Below, one piece after another: positions 22,030 to 34,625 of a stretch of 64,000 bases of DNA. Position 1 is the first letter of the stretch; the number at the start of each line of letters is the position of its first letter. Position numbers and translations under genes: made by a program. This stretch comes from Macrostomum hystrix (taxonomy: Eukaryota > Platyhelminthes > Macrostomidae), in contig CATNEN010000032.1 of assembly GCA_950097015.1 (NCBI GenBank), positions 558,001 through 622,000 of the forward strand. The letters are read 5' to 3'. The notes beneath the pieces are model-generated. The model saw nothing but the letters and a program-made list of their open reading frames with translations, was not told the DNA's origin and ran no database searches.

Positions 22030-22200
22030 TAAATAGAAAGCTGTGTGATGACTCACGCTATTCTTAAACTGAATTCGAACTAAAAATAGAAACTTGTGAG
22101 ATGACTCACGCTATTCTTGGACTGCCTGTGATTTAAAAATAGAAACTTGTGAGATGACTCACGCTATTCTTGGACTGCCTGTGATTTAAAAATAAAACAT
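22030..22200 (+). repeat. 53-bp tandem repeat with an AP-1 site in each copy (3 copies)
   Basis: Three copies around GATGACTCACGCTATTCTT. TGACTCA lies at 22049-22055, 22102-22108 and 22155-22161, exactly 53 bp apart. Confidence 0.85.
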
Positions 22201-22399
22201 TTCGTGATAACCTGGTAACTTTTTAGAAATTTCAGATATACTCGTACTCGTTGAATTGCAGAAAAATATTCACGTGCTTGCAAACGCAATAGACCCACAA
22301 TTCCCACAATCGATTAGGCCCTAGCTAATATTCTAACCTACATTTCCGTCTTAATTTTTCGTCCTATAAACACCTAAAGCCGAAAATGTTGAAATAGAC

Positions 22400-23002
22400 A
22401 TAAATGGGGCACGCATTATCCGGCAGTGCGCCATAACACTCGGCCTCCTGCCGCTGGCCCATCGGCGCCATTCCGGTTCGCATTCCCAAACGGATCGAAA
22501 TGGGCCGCTTGTTGGCCAAAAGAGGAGAATAAATCCGCCCCTAACCCCCAGGGCAGGTTACAGGGGCTGGCAATGCGGCGAAGGAGTGGAGAGGTCGGTG
22601 GCGGCAAGTGGCTCTCTGGCAGCCGAGATGCTGCTCCGGTTGAGTGAGAGTGTGAGAGAGAAAAATGGAGAAATCAGAAGCGCGCAAAAGCGAAGGCGGA
22701 GCGGCAGATTGCGAAAGACTTTGGAGTGCATGCTGAGCAGAAGAGGCAGCAACAGCAGCAGCAGCAGCAGGCTAAGAGTTGCTGCCAGCGAGTCTTTTTC
22801 TCCTATTTTGAGGGGCCGGGCCCGTTCCCCGCTTGTGTTTTCTTCACTTCCCATCTCGTCTAGCCTCGCACTTGTGAAATAGGGGAGGAATTCTCATCCT
22901 TTCTCTCGCGCTATCTTCTTCTCCTCAAGATGCTCCCCAGGGGAGCGAGCGACTGAGAAGTGCCCGGCCAAAGGCGGCAAAAGCTTCAACAGCGGCTGGG
23001 GT

Positions 23003-23044
<42 letters not shown>

Positions 23045-23150
23045 TCTAGCAGTCATCCTTCCGTCCTTCTGCCTGGTCAGATGCTCGGGTTTTTTCTTCG
23101 GCCAGGAATCAGCCGGGCAGACTGCTAAGCGGCACCTTAGCAAATTGAAA
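22400..23150. other. GC-rich segment, possible promoter/CpG-type region or unplaced exon
   Basis: Distinctly more GC-rich than the surroundings. On the - strand 22530-22430 reads ADLFSSFGQQAAHFDPFGNA after a GGGTTAG acceptor, which might be an upstream exon of the sickle-tail-like gene. The donor (GTGTTA) is poor and the phase is not confirmed. CAG runs at 22755 and 23010. Confidence 0.3.
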
Positions 23151-23181
23151 ACTGCGCAAACTGAAGCAATGGTCCTGAGCG

Positions 23182-23632
23182 CTAGGAATGAAGGGAGACA
23201 GTACTAGGAATGAAGGGAGACAGTACTAGGAATGCAGGGAGGTAGCACTAGAAATTAAAGGAGACAGTTCTAGGGATGCAGGGAGACAGTTCTAGGAATG
23301 CAGGGAGACAGTACTAGGAATGCAGGGAGACAGTACTAGGAATGAAGGGAGGTAGCACTAGGAATGCAGGGAGACAGTACTAGGAATACAGGGAGGTAGC
23401 ACTAGGAATGCAAGGAGACAGTATTAGGAATGCAGGGAGGTAGCACTAGGAATGCAGGGAGACATTACTAGGAATGCAGGGAGACAGTACTAGGAATGAA
23501 GGGAGGTAGCACTAGGAATGCAGGGAGACAGTACTAGGAATACAGGGAGGTAGCACTAGGAATGCAAGGAGACAGTATTAGGAATGCAGGGAGGTAGCAC
23601 TAGGAATGCAGGGAGACAGTTCTAGGGATGCT
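23182..23632 (+). repeat. 22-bp tandem repeat, about 20 copies
   Basis: Unit core AGGGAGACAGTACTAGGAAT alternating with AGGGAGGTAGCACTAGGAAT. A 154-bp (7-unit) block is duplicated, shown by the GGAATACAGGG variant recurring 154 bp later. Confidence 0.95.
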
Positions 23633-23639
23633 AATTTAA

Positions 23640-24690
23640 TGAGTTTTCTAAATGCCAATTTAATAAGCCTTCAGGTGGGCTAGATAGTGAATTTCAATTA
23701 AAAAGTGACGGAAGCCGTGCCTGCCTGGCTGGCTGGTTAAACGCGCGTTAATTTTCTTGTCAAATAATTGTCTGCAAATAAATTTAAAAAATGTGTCACG
23801 AACAACTCCTTACTTACAAGCTGGCACAATTATTTAATCGCCTATTATCTGACAGGAAATATATTTGACACGATATGTCCCTCCGTGAAGAGGGATTTTA
23901 GGACCGTTTTTCTCTTTCCTGTTGAAGTCAAATTTGATCCCAAAAGGACAGGGATCCGAGAATCAAGGTTTCCGCACAGCGGGGGTTGCCGTTTTGCTGC
24001 CCAATAAACTGCCCGTTCTTGGGATCTGGGAAAAAACGGTAGGGACAAATTGACAGCTTTTTTGTCAGACAAAACTTCGACACGGACAATACCTGGGACA
24101 CAGAGCATAAGAAAGATTTCTCCCAACCAGAGAGGTTCACAGCTCTTGGAAGCTTTTTCAAGCTGGAAATCGTTTGAAAGATTAGAAAGGAATTTAGGGG
24201 GAGTTTTTAGAAAATTTTATCAGAAAATGCAGAAATTCAAACTGTCTGCAATGCCTATAGACTCATAGAACACTAGTTTCACCATTCCAGGCTTTCTTTT
24301 CGACATTGCTCTCGGTAATTTCAAGCAGAAGGTCAGGCTAAGTCATAGAAAAAGTTTACAAGGACTTGGTCCAGACCACGGCAGCAAATAGTTTTCACCA
24401 ATTAGTCCTGGGTGTGTAATTAGAAAGCTGAGATGGCTTGATAACGAAATGACTGGCGACTTTATCTTGCTTCTGTTTTCATGTGGACTTCTAAACATAT
24501 CCGACCAATCGGCATCCAGAACACGGCCAGAAAACTTTCCCCTGAACCCGATTAACCAACTTCCAGAATCACGAAACATCAGCATCGTCAGTGTCTGATG
24601 ACAAAAGCCACCATTATAGGCATCATTTTTCTGCTCATCACGCAACCATTTCGGCTATTATTGTTATTAATAAAATTTATTTTTTATATT
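23640..24690. other. Non-coding stretch
   Basis: No gene, RNA or array recognised; short frames on both strands have no recognisable motif. Confidence 0.5.
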
Positions 24691-24992
24691 ATAATAATTG
24701 ATTACATCTGTCCCGATCGCGCCAGATGTGCAGCCGACAGCACAGCCGCAGCTATTGCGCGGCGCATCTGAAGACTGCGTACAGCTGTTCAGTCCATGGA
24801 CTGGGGGGACGCCACACCCACCTTCAATTATCCCAGCTAATGCTGGAACCCATTTAACAGCTGGGTGAACTGAAGCAATGCAGAGTTAAGTGTCTTGCTA
24901 AAGGACACAAATTGTTCCAGTGGAGTCGGGAATCGAACCCCCGACCTTCAAGCCGTGAGTCCGACGCCCTAACCACTAGGCTACAACCTTCA
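24690..24992 (-). mobile_element. tRNA-derived SINE with CORE-like body
   Basis: On the - strand the head is tRNA-like: A box TAGCCTAGTGGTTAGGGC, a loop CTCACGG that would put CAC at the anticodon (Val-like), and B box GGGTTCGATTCCCGAC. The body has TGTCCTTTAGCAAGACACTT, AACTCTGCATTGCTTCAG, then TTCACCCAGCTGTTAAATGG. It follows the same order of blocks as the CORE region of MIR (GACCTTGGGCAAG, CTTAACCTCT, CCTCAGTTTCC, CATCTGTAAAATGGG). The 3' part contains the palindrome CAGTCCATGGACTG, and an AT-rich tail follows near 24690. Confidence 0.75.
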
Positions 24993-24999
24993 TTGTATA

Positions 25000-25985
25000 T
25001 TGTAGCCATATTAGCCTTCACTAGGCTACAATAATATTTAACTATTATTATATTAGTAAATACACTCGTAGTATGAATTTGCCATAGGTTTACACAGAGC
25101 AATTCAAGTTGTCCTTCAGAAAATCGGTCATTCAGTTTGGGAGCTGTCGTGAAGTAGGCAGTAGGTATTTGAAACACCCCCTGGTCTTTCACAGTGGCAA
25201 AAATAGCGGCATCTTTCTACTGTTAAAAAAAGAAAACAAATTAAAGCTTATGCCTAGAAATAGAAAACTTTAGATTTTCTCAAACTCACAAGCTTGGACT
25301 AAAATATAGACAATATTGTTCAGCTATTTAATGAAACAATGACTTCCCATGCAACTCGCCAGTAACGCCAATAAATACGAGATGTGTGATGAACTTTAGG
25401 ACTGGATTTATTATTGAATAGGGGAATAATTTCCGAGTGGAAAATTTAATAAACCTCAAGGATGTGATCGCGGTGGGGCAATAAATCTTACACCACAGGA
25501 AGGACTGGAGATATTTCTCCAGCTCAAACCGCCAGAGAGCACAGGGGAGCTGAAGGGAGAGATGAAATGATGGTCAAAGTGAGCAGACTTTTGAGCACAT
25601 GCTCAAGCCAAGCTCGCCAACCTCGAAGGAAATTGGCTTTGGGTATAATAAAAAAAGCTGTCAGCTAAGAAAAACTGGCATATCCTACGAGCATTCTTTA
25701 TATACCGTGTGCTACTGGCTCAGGCCTTATCTGTAATTGCAGTGCTTTGCTGAGGTCCGTCAGTAAAGCTTAGCCGCTGTCAGCGTAGATTACGAACCAG
25801 AGTCTGGGTAATGAATGGACTTTGGGCTGGATGGGAGCGTCAGGACTCTCATTGTGCCACTCTGTTATTGCTTCTTCAAGCTGCCCTTTTTTAAAGTGTA
25901 CTTTCAGTTTCTTGGAAGCCTGGTCTGATGATGTCATTGGTATGTAGTACTGCTAGATTGTCTCTTAGGTTGTGTTTATCTTCTA
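25000..25985. other. Non-coding stretch
   Basis: Nothing recognised. Near 24985-25025 a partial duplication of the SINE head (GTAGCCTAGTGAAGGC) lies just outside the element. Confidence 0.45.
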
Positions 25986-25987
25986 CT

Positions 25988-26795
25988 GAGTGACAGTTGT
26001 TGTCTACTAGATGTAGTGAGTTACAGATGTTGTCTACCAGATGTAGTGAGTGGCAGTTATTGTCTACCAGATGTAGTGAGTTACAGATGTTGTCTACCAG
26101 ATCTACTGAGTTACAGAAGTTGTCTACCAGATCTACTGAGTTACAGAAGTTGTCTACCAGATGTAGTGAGTTACAGAAGTTGTCTACCAGATCTACTGAG
26201 TTACAGAAGTTGTCTACCAGATGTAGTGAGTTACAGAAGTTGTCTACCAGATCTACTGAGTTACAGATGTTGTCTACCAGATCTACTGAGTTATAGATGT
26301 TGTCTACCAGATCTACTGAGTTACAGATGTTGTCTACCAGATCTACTAAGTTGCAGAAGTTGTCTACCAGATCTACTGAGTTACAGAAGTCGTCTACCAG
26401 ATGTAGTGAGTTACAGATGTTGTCTACCAGATCTACTGAGTTACAGAAGTTGTCTACCAGATGTAGTGAGTTACAGAAGTTGTCTACCAGATCTACTGAG
26501 TTACAGAAGTTGTCTACCAGATCTACTGAGTTACAGAAGTTGTCTACCAGATGTAGTGAGTTACAGAAGTTGTCTACCAGATCTACTGAGTTACAGAAGT
26601 TGTCTACCAGATGTAGTGAGTTACAGAAGTTGTCTACCAGATCTACTGAGTTACAGATGTTGTCTACCAGATCTACTGAGTTACAGAAGTTGTCTACCAG
26701 ATGTAGTGAGTTACAGATGTTGTCTACCAGATCTACTGAGTTACAGAAGTCGTCTACCAGATGTTCTGAGTGGCATCTGTTGTCTAACAGATTCA
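25988..26795 (+). repeat. 30-bp tandem repeat, about 27 copies
   Basis: Unit core GTTGTCTACCAGATCTACTG with GAGTTACAGAA. Two forms, AGATGTAGTGAG and AGATCTACTGAG, are interspersed. Register is perfect. Confidence 0.96.
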
Positions 26796-26799
26796 GCGC

Positions 26800-28390
<1,591 letters not shown>

Positions 28391-28394
28391 AACT

Positions 28395-28672
28395 TCCCAA
28401 CCCCGAAACTTCCCATTCCCGAAACTTCCCATCCCCGAAACTTCCCATCCACGAAACTTCCCATCCACGAAACTTCCCATCCACGAAACTTCCCATTCCC
28501 GAAACTTCCCATCCACGAAACTTCCAATTCCCGAAACTTCCCATTCCCGAAACTTCCTATCCCTGAAACTTCCAATTCCCGAAACTTCCCATTCCCGAAA
28601 CTTCCAATTCCCGAAACTTCCCATTCCCGAAACTTCCCATCCCTGAAACTTCACACCCCCGAAAATTATCCT
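28395..28672 (+). repeat. 16-bp tandem repeat, about 17 copies
   Basis: Unit GAAACTTCCCATTCCC with CATCC, CAATT and CCTG variants. Confidence 0.95.
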
Positions 28673-28950
28673 TCCAGACCTGAAACATGTATTCCGAGCA
28701 GTGAGAGACAGGCAGAGGAAGTGGCCAGAGGAAGCAAATGTTCTTAAGCGACTCAAGACTCAGAAGTCGGCTCAGTTTCCCCACGGCCGCAGCGCGGAAG
28801 GAGTGACAGGAAAAGCCGATAGTGGAAGCTAAAAAGTATTGACAACTCTGCTGCAGTTCAGATGCATTTGAGGCAATTTGTGGCTTAAGCTGCGGTTTAG
28901 AAACGTCACGTGTAGAAAAAAATCGTCAATTTTAAAAGCACAAGGGTGTT

Positions 28951-28951
<1 letters not shown>

Positions 28952-29017
<66 letters not shown>

Positions 29018-29030
29018 GCAGCGGCAGCAG
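28952..29030 (+). repeat. (CAG)n trinucleotide tract, about 25 copies
   Basis: Pure AGC/CAG run with a few CGG at one end. No exon is evident around it, unlike the CAG tracts in the two - strand genes. Confidence 0.9.
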
Positions 29031-29039
29031 GAGACATCT

Positions 29040-29775
29040 CTCTCAGCAGAGGCGGTTGGTAGGGAAAGAATTTCAGAGGCTGCATTGCTTGAGACATCAA
29101 TCATGAGCCTACTAAGGCTAGCAGGCAAGTGAAAGAAGTGGCAAAGAAGGCCCAGCATTTTCCCATACATCCTGTTGCTTTCTGTCTTTTAGCCATTTTT
29201 TACAACTGTACTTAAAAACTGGAGGCGAGGACAAATTTGTGTTTATGCCAATTGTCGCGGCGGCCTTGGATCAGCGATCAGACTGGCTGACTGACGCCGT
29301 CAGATGACTGGCAAGCCTGGGCGGGGCTGAACTTCACCCGAGCGAAGTGGAGCCGCTCAATCTTTAACGTTGTGGTCCGGTGTCCTGCTGGCTAAGGTAG
29401 GCAAAACAGTGAAGCTACCGTTTCAATGAATAATTAATGATTCCCAAAAAATGTTCCTGCTGCTGCTGCTGCTGCTGACTGACTGACTTCTCTGGGGACA
29501 TTTTTACAGCCGGTGAAACGTCTGTCTATCGGGCGGCTGCCTCCATTCATGGCTTGGCGACAGATGGCAGCTCAGAGCATACCTCCCTCTCGTCTGAGAA
29601 GTCGGAGAGTCGGGGACAGGGCGCTGAGATGGAGGGAAACAGTCTCTTTCCCTAACCGGATGCTCATAAACTGTGTGAGGAGAAGGGACCACGGGAACCA
29701 GCACTTGCCATCTCCTTGCACTGCATTTTATACTGAGATTTAGGGTCAAAGTCTCAGAGCACTGATCGAAGGATA
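29040..29775. other. Non-coding stretch
   Basis: Nothing recognised except a short CTG run near 29460. Confidence 0.5.
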
Positions 29776-31021
29776 AGATGAGGCAGGGACTGAGGGATCA
29801 GATGAGGCAGGGACTGAGGGATGCGATGAGGCAGGGACTAAGGGATCAGATGAGGCAGGGACTAAGGGATCAGATGAGGCAGGGACTGAGGGATACGATG
29901 AGGCAGGGACTGAGGGATCAGATGAGGCAGGGACTGAGGGATCAGATGAGGCAGGGACTGAGGGATCAGATGAGGCAGGGACTGAGGGATCAGATGAGGC
30001 AGGGACTGAGGGATCAGATGAGGCAGGGACTGAGGGATACGATGAGGCAGGGACTGAGGGATACGATGAGGCAGGGACTGAGGGATACGATGAGGCAAGG
30101 ACTGAGGGATACGATGAGGCAGGGACTGAGGGATACGATGAGGCAAGGACTGAGGGATACGATGAGGCAGGGACTGAGGGATACGATGAGGCAAGGACTG
30201 AGGGATATGATGAGCAGGCAAGGATTGAGGGATCAGATGAGGCAGGGACTGAGGGATACGATGAGGCAAGGACTGAGGGATACGATGAGGCAAGGACTGA
30301 GGAATACGATGAGGCAGGGACTAAGGGATCAGATGAGGCAGGGACTGAGGGATATGATGAGGCAGTGAATGAGGGATATGATGAGGCAGTGTCTGAGGGA
30401 TACGATGAGGCAGGGACTGAGGGATCAGATGAGGCAGGGACTGAGGGATCAGATGAGGCAGGGACTGAGGGATACGATGAGGCAGGGACTGAGGGATCAG
30501 ATGAGGCAGGGACTGAGGGATATGATGAGGCAGGGACTGAGGGATACGATGAAGCAGGGACTGAGGGATCAGATGAGGCAGGGACTGAGGGATCAGATGA
30601 GGCAGGGACTGAGGGATAAAATGAGGCAGGGACTGAGGGATATGATGAGGCAGTGTCTGAGGGATACGATGAGGCAGGGACTGAGGGATCAGATGAGGCA
30701 GGGACTGAGGGATCAGATGAGGCAGGGACTGAGGGATACGATGAGGCAGGGACTGAGGGATCAGATGAGGCAGGGACTGAGGGATATGATGAGGCAGGGA
30801 CTGAGGGATACGATGAAGCAGGGACTGAGGGATCAGATGAGGCAGGGACTGAGGGATCAGATGAGGCAGGGACTGAGGGATAAAATGAGGCAGGGACTGA
30901 GGGATCAGATGAGGCAGGGACTGAGGGATCAGATGAGGCAGGGACTGAGGGATCAGATGAGGCAGGGACTGAGGGATCAGATGAGGCAGGGACTGAGGGA
31001 TCAGATGAGGCAGGGACTGAG
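29776..31021 (+). repeat. 24-bp tandem repeat, about 52 copies, with 264-bp higher-order unit
   Basis: Unit core GATGAGGCAGGGACTGAGG, followed by GATCA or GATAC. The GGCAGTGTCTG variant recurs 264 bp apart (30387 and 30651; 11 units) with the same neighbours. As 24 is a multiple of three, most frames on both strands read as 8-residue repeats. Confidence 0.96.
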
Positions 31022-31320
31022 TCGGCGTGAATAGCAAAATATGGATTATAAGCCAGCTTGACACCAAAAGTACATCGGCTGGCAAATGTCGCCTATTGGC
31101 TAGTGCATGGTTGCAGGTATTTCTTTAATCACAATAAGTGATCTCAAAATAAGCAAAATGTTTACTGTCTCAGGCATAAAACGCACTGCAATATGGGGTC
31201 CATGAAGTCTAATCTCAAAATTGGATGGACCTTGATCAAAATTGTACACTGAATTCTCCACAATAATCACTGCTTTTGTAAACAACTGCCTCCCGTTCAT
31301 TGACTTCAAGCTCATTAGCC

Positions 31321-32921
31321 CTAGTTCAATGACCCTCAACCCAATGACTGCCAGTTCCATGTCTCTCAACCCAATGACTGCCAGTTCCAATTCTCTCAAC
31401 CCAATGACTGGCAGTTCAATGACCCTCAATCCAATGACTGGCAGTTCAATGACACTCAATCCAATGACTGGCAGTTCAATGACCCTTAACCCGATGACTG
31501 CCAGTTCAATGACCCTTAACCCGATGACTGGCAGTTCAATGACCCTCAACCCAATGACTGGCAGTTCAATGACCCTTAACCCGATGACTGGCAGTTCAAT
31601 GACCCTCAACCCAATGACTGGCAGTTCAATGACCCTCAACCCAATGACTGGCAGTTCCATGACCCTCAACCCAATGACTGGCAGTTCAATGACCCTCAAC
31701 CCAATGACTGGCAGTTCCATGACCCTTAACCCAATGACTGGCAGTTCAATGACCCTCAACCCAATGACTGGCAGTTCCATGACCCTCAATCCAATGACTG
31801 GCAGTTCAATGACCCTCAATCCAATGACTGGCAGTTCAATGACCCTTAACCCAATGACTGGCAGTTCAATGACCCTTAACCCAATGACTGGCAGTTCAAT
31901 GACCCTCAATCCAATGACTGGCAGTTCAATGACCCTCAATCCAATGACTGGCAGTTCAATGACCCTTAACCCAATGACTGGCAGTTCAATGACCCTCAAT
32001 CCAATGACTGGCAGTTCAATGACCCTCAATCCAATGACTGGCAGTTCAATGACCCTCAATCCAATGACTGGCAGTTCAATGACCCTTAACCCAATGACTG
32101 GCAGTTCAATGACCCTCAATCCAATGACTGGCAGTTCAATGACCCTTAACCCAATGACTGGCAGTTCAATGACCCTCAATCCAATGACTGGCAGTTCAAT
32201 GACCCTTAACCCAATGACTGGCAGTTCAATGACCCTTAACCCAATGACTGGCAGTTCAATGACCCTTAACCCAATGACTGGCAGTTCAATGACCCTCAAC
32301 CCAATGACTGGCAGTTCAATGACCCTCAATCCAATGACTGGCAGTTCAATGACCCTCAACCCAATGACTGGCAGTTCAATGACCCTCAATCCAATGACTG
32401 GCAGTTCAATGACCCTCAATCCAATGACTGGCAGTTCAATGACCCTCAATCCAATGACTGGCAGTTCAATGACCCTCAATCCAATGACTGGCAGTTCAAT
32501 GACCCTCAATCCAATGACTGGCAGTTCAATGACCCTCAATCCAATGACTGGCAGTTCAATGACCCTCAACCCAATGACTGGCAGTTCAATGACCCTCAAT
32601 CCAATGACTGGCAGTTCAATGACCCTCAATCCAATGACTGGCAGTTCAATGACCCTTAACCCAATGACTGGCAGTTCAATGACCCTCAATCCAATGACTG
32701 GCAGTTCAATGACCCTTAACCCAATGACTGGCAGTTCAATGACCCTCAACCCAATGACTGGCAGTTCAATGACCCTCAATCCAATGACTGGCAGTTCAAT
32801 GACCCTCAACCCAATGACTGGCAGTTCAATAACCCTTAATCCAATGACTGGCAGTTCCATGACCCTCAATCCAATGACTGGCAGTTCAATGACCCTCAAC
32901 CCAATGACTGCCAGTTCCATG
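31321..32921 (+). repeat. 30-bp tandem repeat, about 53 copies, indel-free
   Basis: Unit core GCAGTTCAATGACCCTCAAC plus CCAATGACTG. No insertion or deletion over 1.6 kb. It is open on the + strand (MTGSSMTLNP repeats, frame 31242-33068) and on the - strand. It ends 17 bp from the donor of the candidate exon at 32938-33064. Confidence 0.97.
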
Positions 32922-32937
32922 CAACCCGATGCCTCAC

Positions 32938-33064
32938 CAGTTGGAATTTCCTGGCGAACTCGGTGTAGCTGTTGCAGCTGCACAGATCATCGTCGCAGGT
33001 GGAAGACGCGGACGCGGCAGCCGAGCTCTGCTGCATGGCAACCAAGAAGGAGATCGGAGGAGTT
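32938..33064 (-). CDS. Candidate upstream exon of the sickle-tail-like gene
   Basis: The - strand frame is MQQSSAAASASSTCDDD, then LCSCNSYTEFARKFQL, and a donor CTG|GTGAGG that leaves phase 0. This is the phase needed by the exon starting at 20788. Upstream is a possible acceptor ACCGTTAG, so it may be internal, or the ATG at about 33028 may be the start. Composition is coding-like and GC-rich against its flanks. The link across 12 kb of repeats is inference. Confidence 0.4.
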
Positions 33065-33069
33065 CTAAC

Positions 33070-33415
33070 GGTGGGATATTTTTAACCTTTTGATCAATCA
33101 GTTTTACAGACTCAGCTTAGCTGACAAATGGGGGCTATTTGTCTGATCTGACGCGGTCAGGTTTCATTAAGCCATGTGAGTTTGAATGCAGTTCAGAATG
33201 ATTTGAGAGGATTAAGCAGTGAGTATTTAAATAAGCCGACTAATAGACTGTAAGGAATGGTCCTCATTGGCTGGATAGAACTGTTGGCCAATCAGATTGT
33301 TTCTTTGCTAACTTGCCTGCAACCGAATGGCTTCATTTTGAAGAGACTCTAGATCAGCTAAAGCATCGAGTTTTTATTTTATACATTGCTACAGGAGAAA
33401 TCCGGCTCACAGTCG
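33070..33415. other. Non-coding stretch
   Basis: No feature recognised. Confidence 0.45.
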
Positions 33416-33418
33416 AGA

Positions 33419-34140
33419 TTGTGGGGTCACAGTGGGTGACAGTGGGTGACAGAGGTGACAGTGGGGTGACAGAGGTGACAGTGGGGTGACAGTGGGGTGA
33501 CAGAGGTGACAGTGGGGTGACAGTGGGGTGACAGGTGACAGTGGGGTGACAGAGGTGACAATGGGTTGACAGTGGGGTGACAGTGGGGTGACAGTGGGGT
33601 GACAGGTGACAGTGGGGTGACAGAGGTGACAATGGGTTGACAGTGGGGTGACAGTGGGGTGACAGTGGGGTGACAGAGGGGTGACAGAAGTGACAGTGGG
33701 GTGACAGAGGTGACAATGGGTTGACAGTGGGGTGACAGAGGTGACAGTGGGGTGACAGAGGTGACAGTGGGGTGACAGTGGTGTGACAGAGGAGACAGTG
33801 GGGTGACAGTGGGGTGACAGTGGGGTGACAGTGGGGTGACAGAGGTGACAGTGGGGTGACAGAGGTGACAGTGGGGTGACTGTGGGGTGGTCCAGTGGGG
33901 TGACAGTGGGGTGACAGAGGTGACAGTGGGGTGACAGTGGGGTGACAGTGGGGTGACAGTGGGGTGACAGAGGAGACAGTGGGGTGACAGTGGGGTGACA
34001 GTGGGGTGACAGTGGGGTGACAGAGGTGACAGTGGGGTGACAGAGGTGACAGTGGGGTGACAGAGGAGACAGTGGGGATACAGTGGGGTGACATTGGGTT
34101 GACCGCGAGATGACAACGAGGTGACAGAAGAGACAGTGGG
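33419..34140 (+). repeat. 9/11-bp G-rich tandem repeat
   Basis: Alternating GTGGGGTGACA (11 bp) and GAGGTGACA (9 bp) units. Runs of four GGGG separated by seven bases occur, for example 33645-33681. Confidence 0.95.
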
Positions 34141-34618
34141 GTGCCGTATGATGCACAGCATCAGAATGTCAGGCTCCCAGAGCCAGATGCACCAGACAGG
34201 AAATATTGAAGAGAGACAAGGACCTCCCATTCCCGGAGGGTTGTCTTCGCAGAGGCAAAGAATCTGCTGCAATAAACATACTGCGCAATGTCTGCACCAG
34301 GTGAAGGCGACGCAATGGCCCTCATCAAATTGTGATGACTTCTTCGCTGAAGACATCTCCTTCAACCCTGGCCGTCGAACCTAGCAGTGTTTATCCTCTG
34401 TCTCCTCTCCTTCTTTACTCCCCACTGCGACCTGTTCCCGTGGATTTTTCCCGTCTGTTTACAACCAGTTGACGGAGAAAAGTCAGCAAGGCGGAATCTA
34501 ACTCGCACGCGGTCACGGAGAAATCCAACAGTGATCTTGAAGCATTTTAGAAAAAATACCATTTTTAACTGGGCTAGGAAGGAAAAATTTAACTAAATCT
34601 GAATTCCTTCACTGCCAT
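34141..34618. other. Spacer between two arrays
   Basis: Open on both strands for 60-90 codons, for example + 34121-34384, but no family motif recognised. Confidence 0.4.
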
Positions 34619-34625
34619 TCAATTC

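Noticed and set aside
22416-22607. Additional sickle-tail-like exon
   Set aside because: Coding-like residues, but a weak donor and unproven phase; kept only as a note in the GC-rich segment.
24920-24990. Functional tRNA gene
   Set aside because: Although A and B boxes are good, the acceptor stem does not pair, the anticodon stem has a mismatch, and it continues into a SINE body.
29778-31085. Overlapping 8-residue-repeat proteins on both strands
   Set aside because: The 24-bp unit is a multiple of three without stops, and variation is not biased to a codon position.
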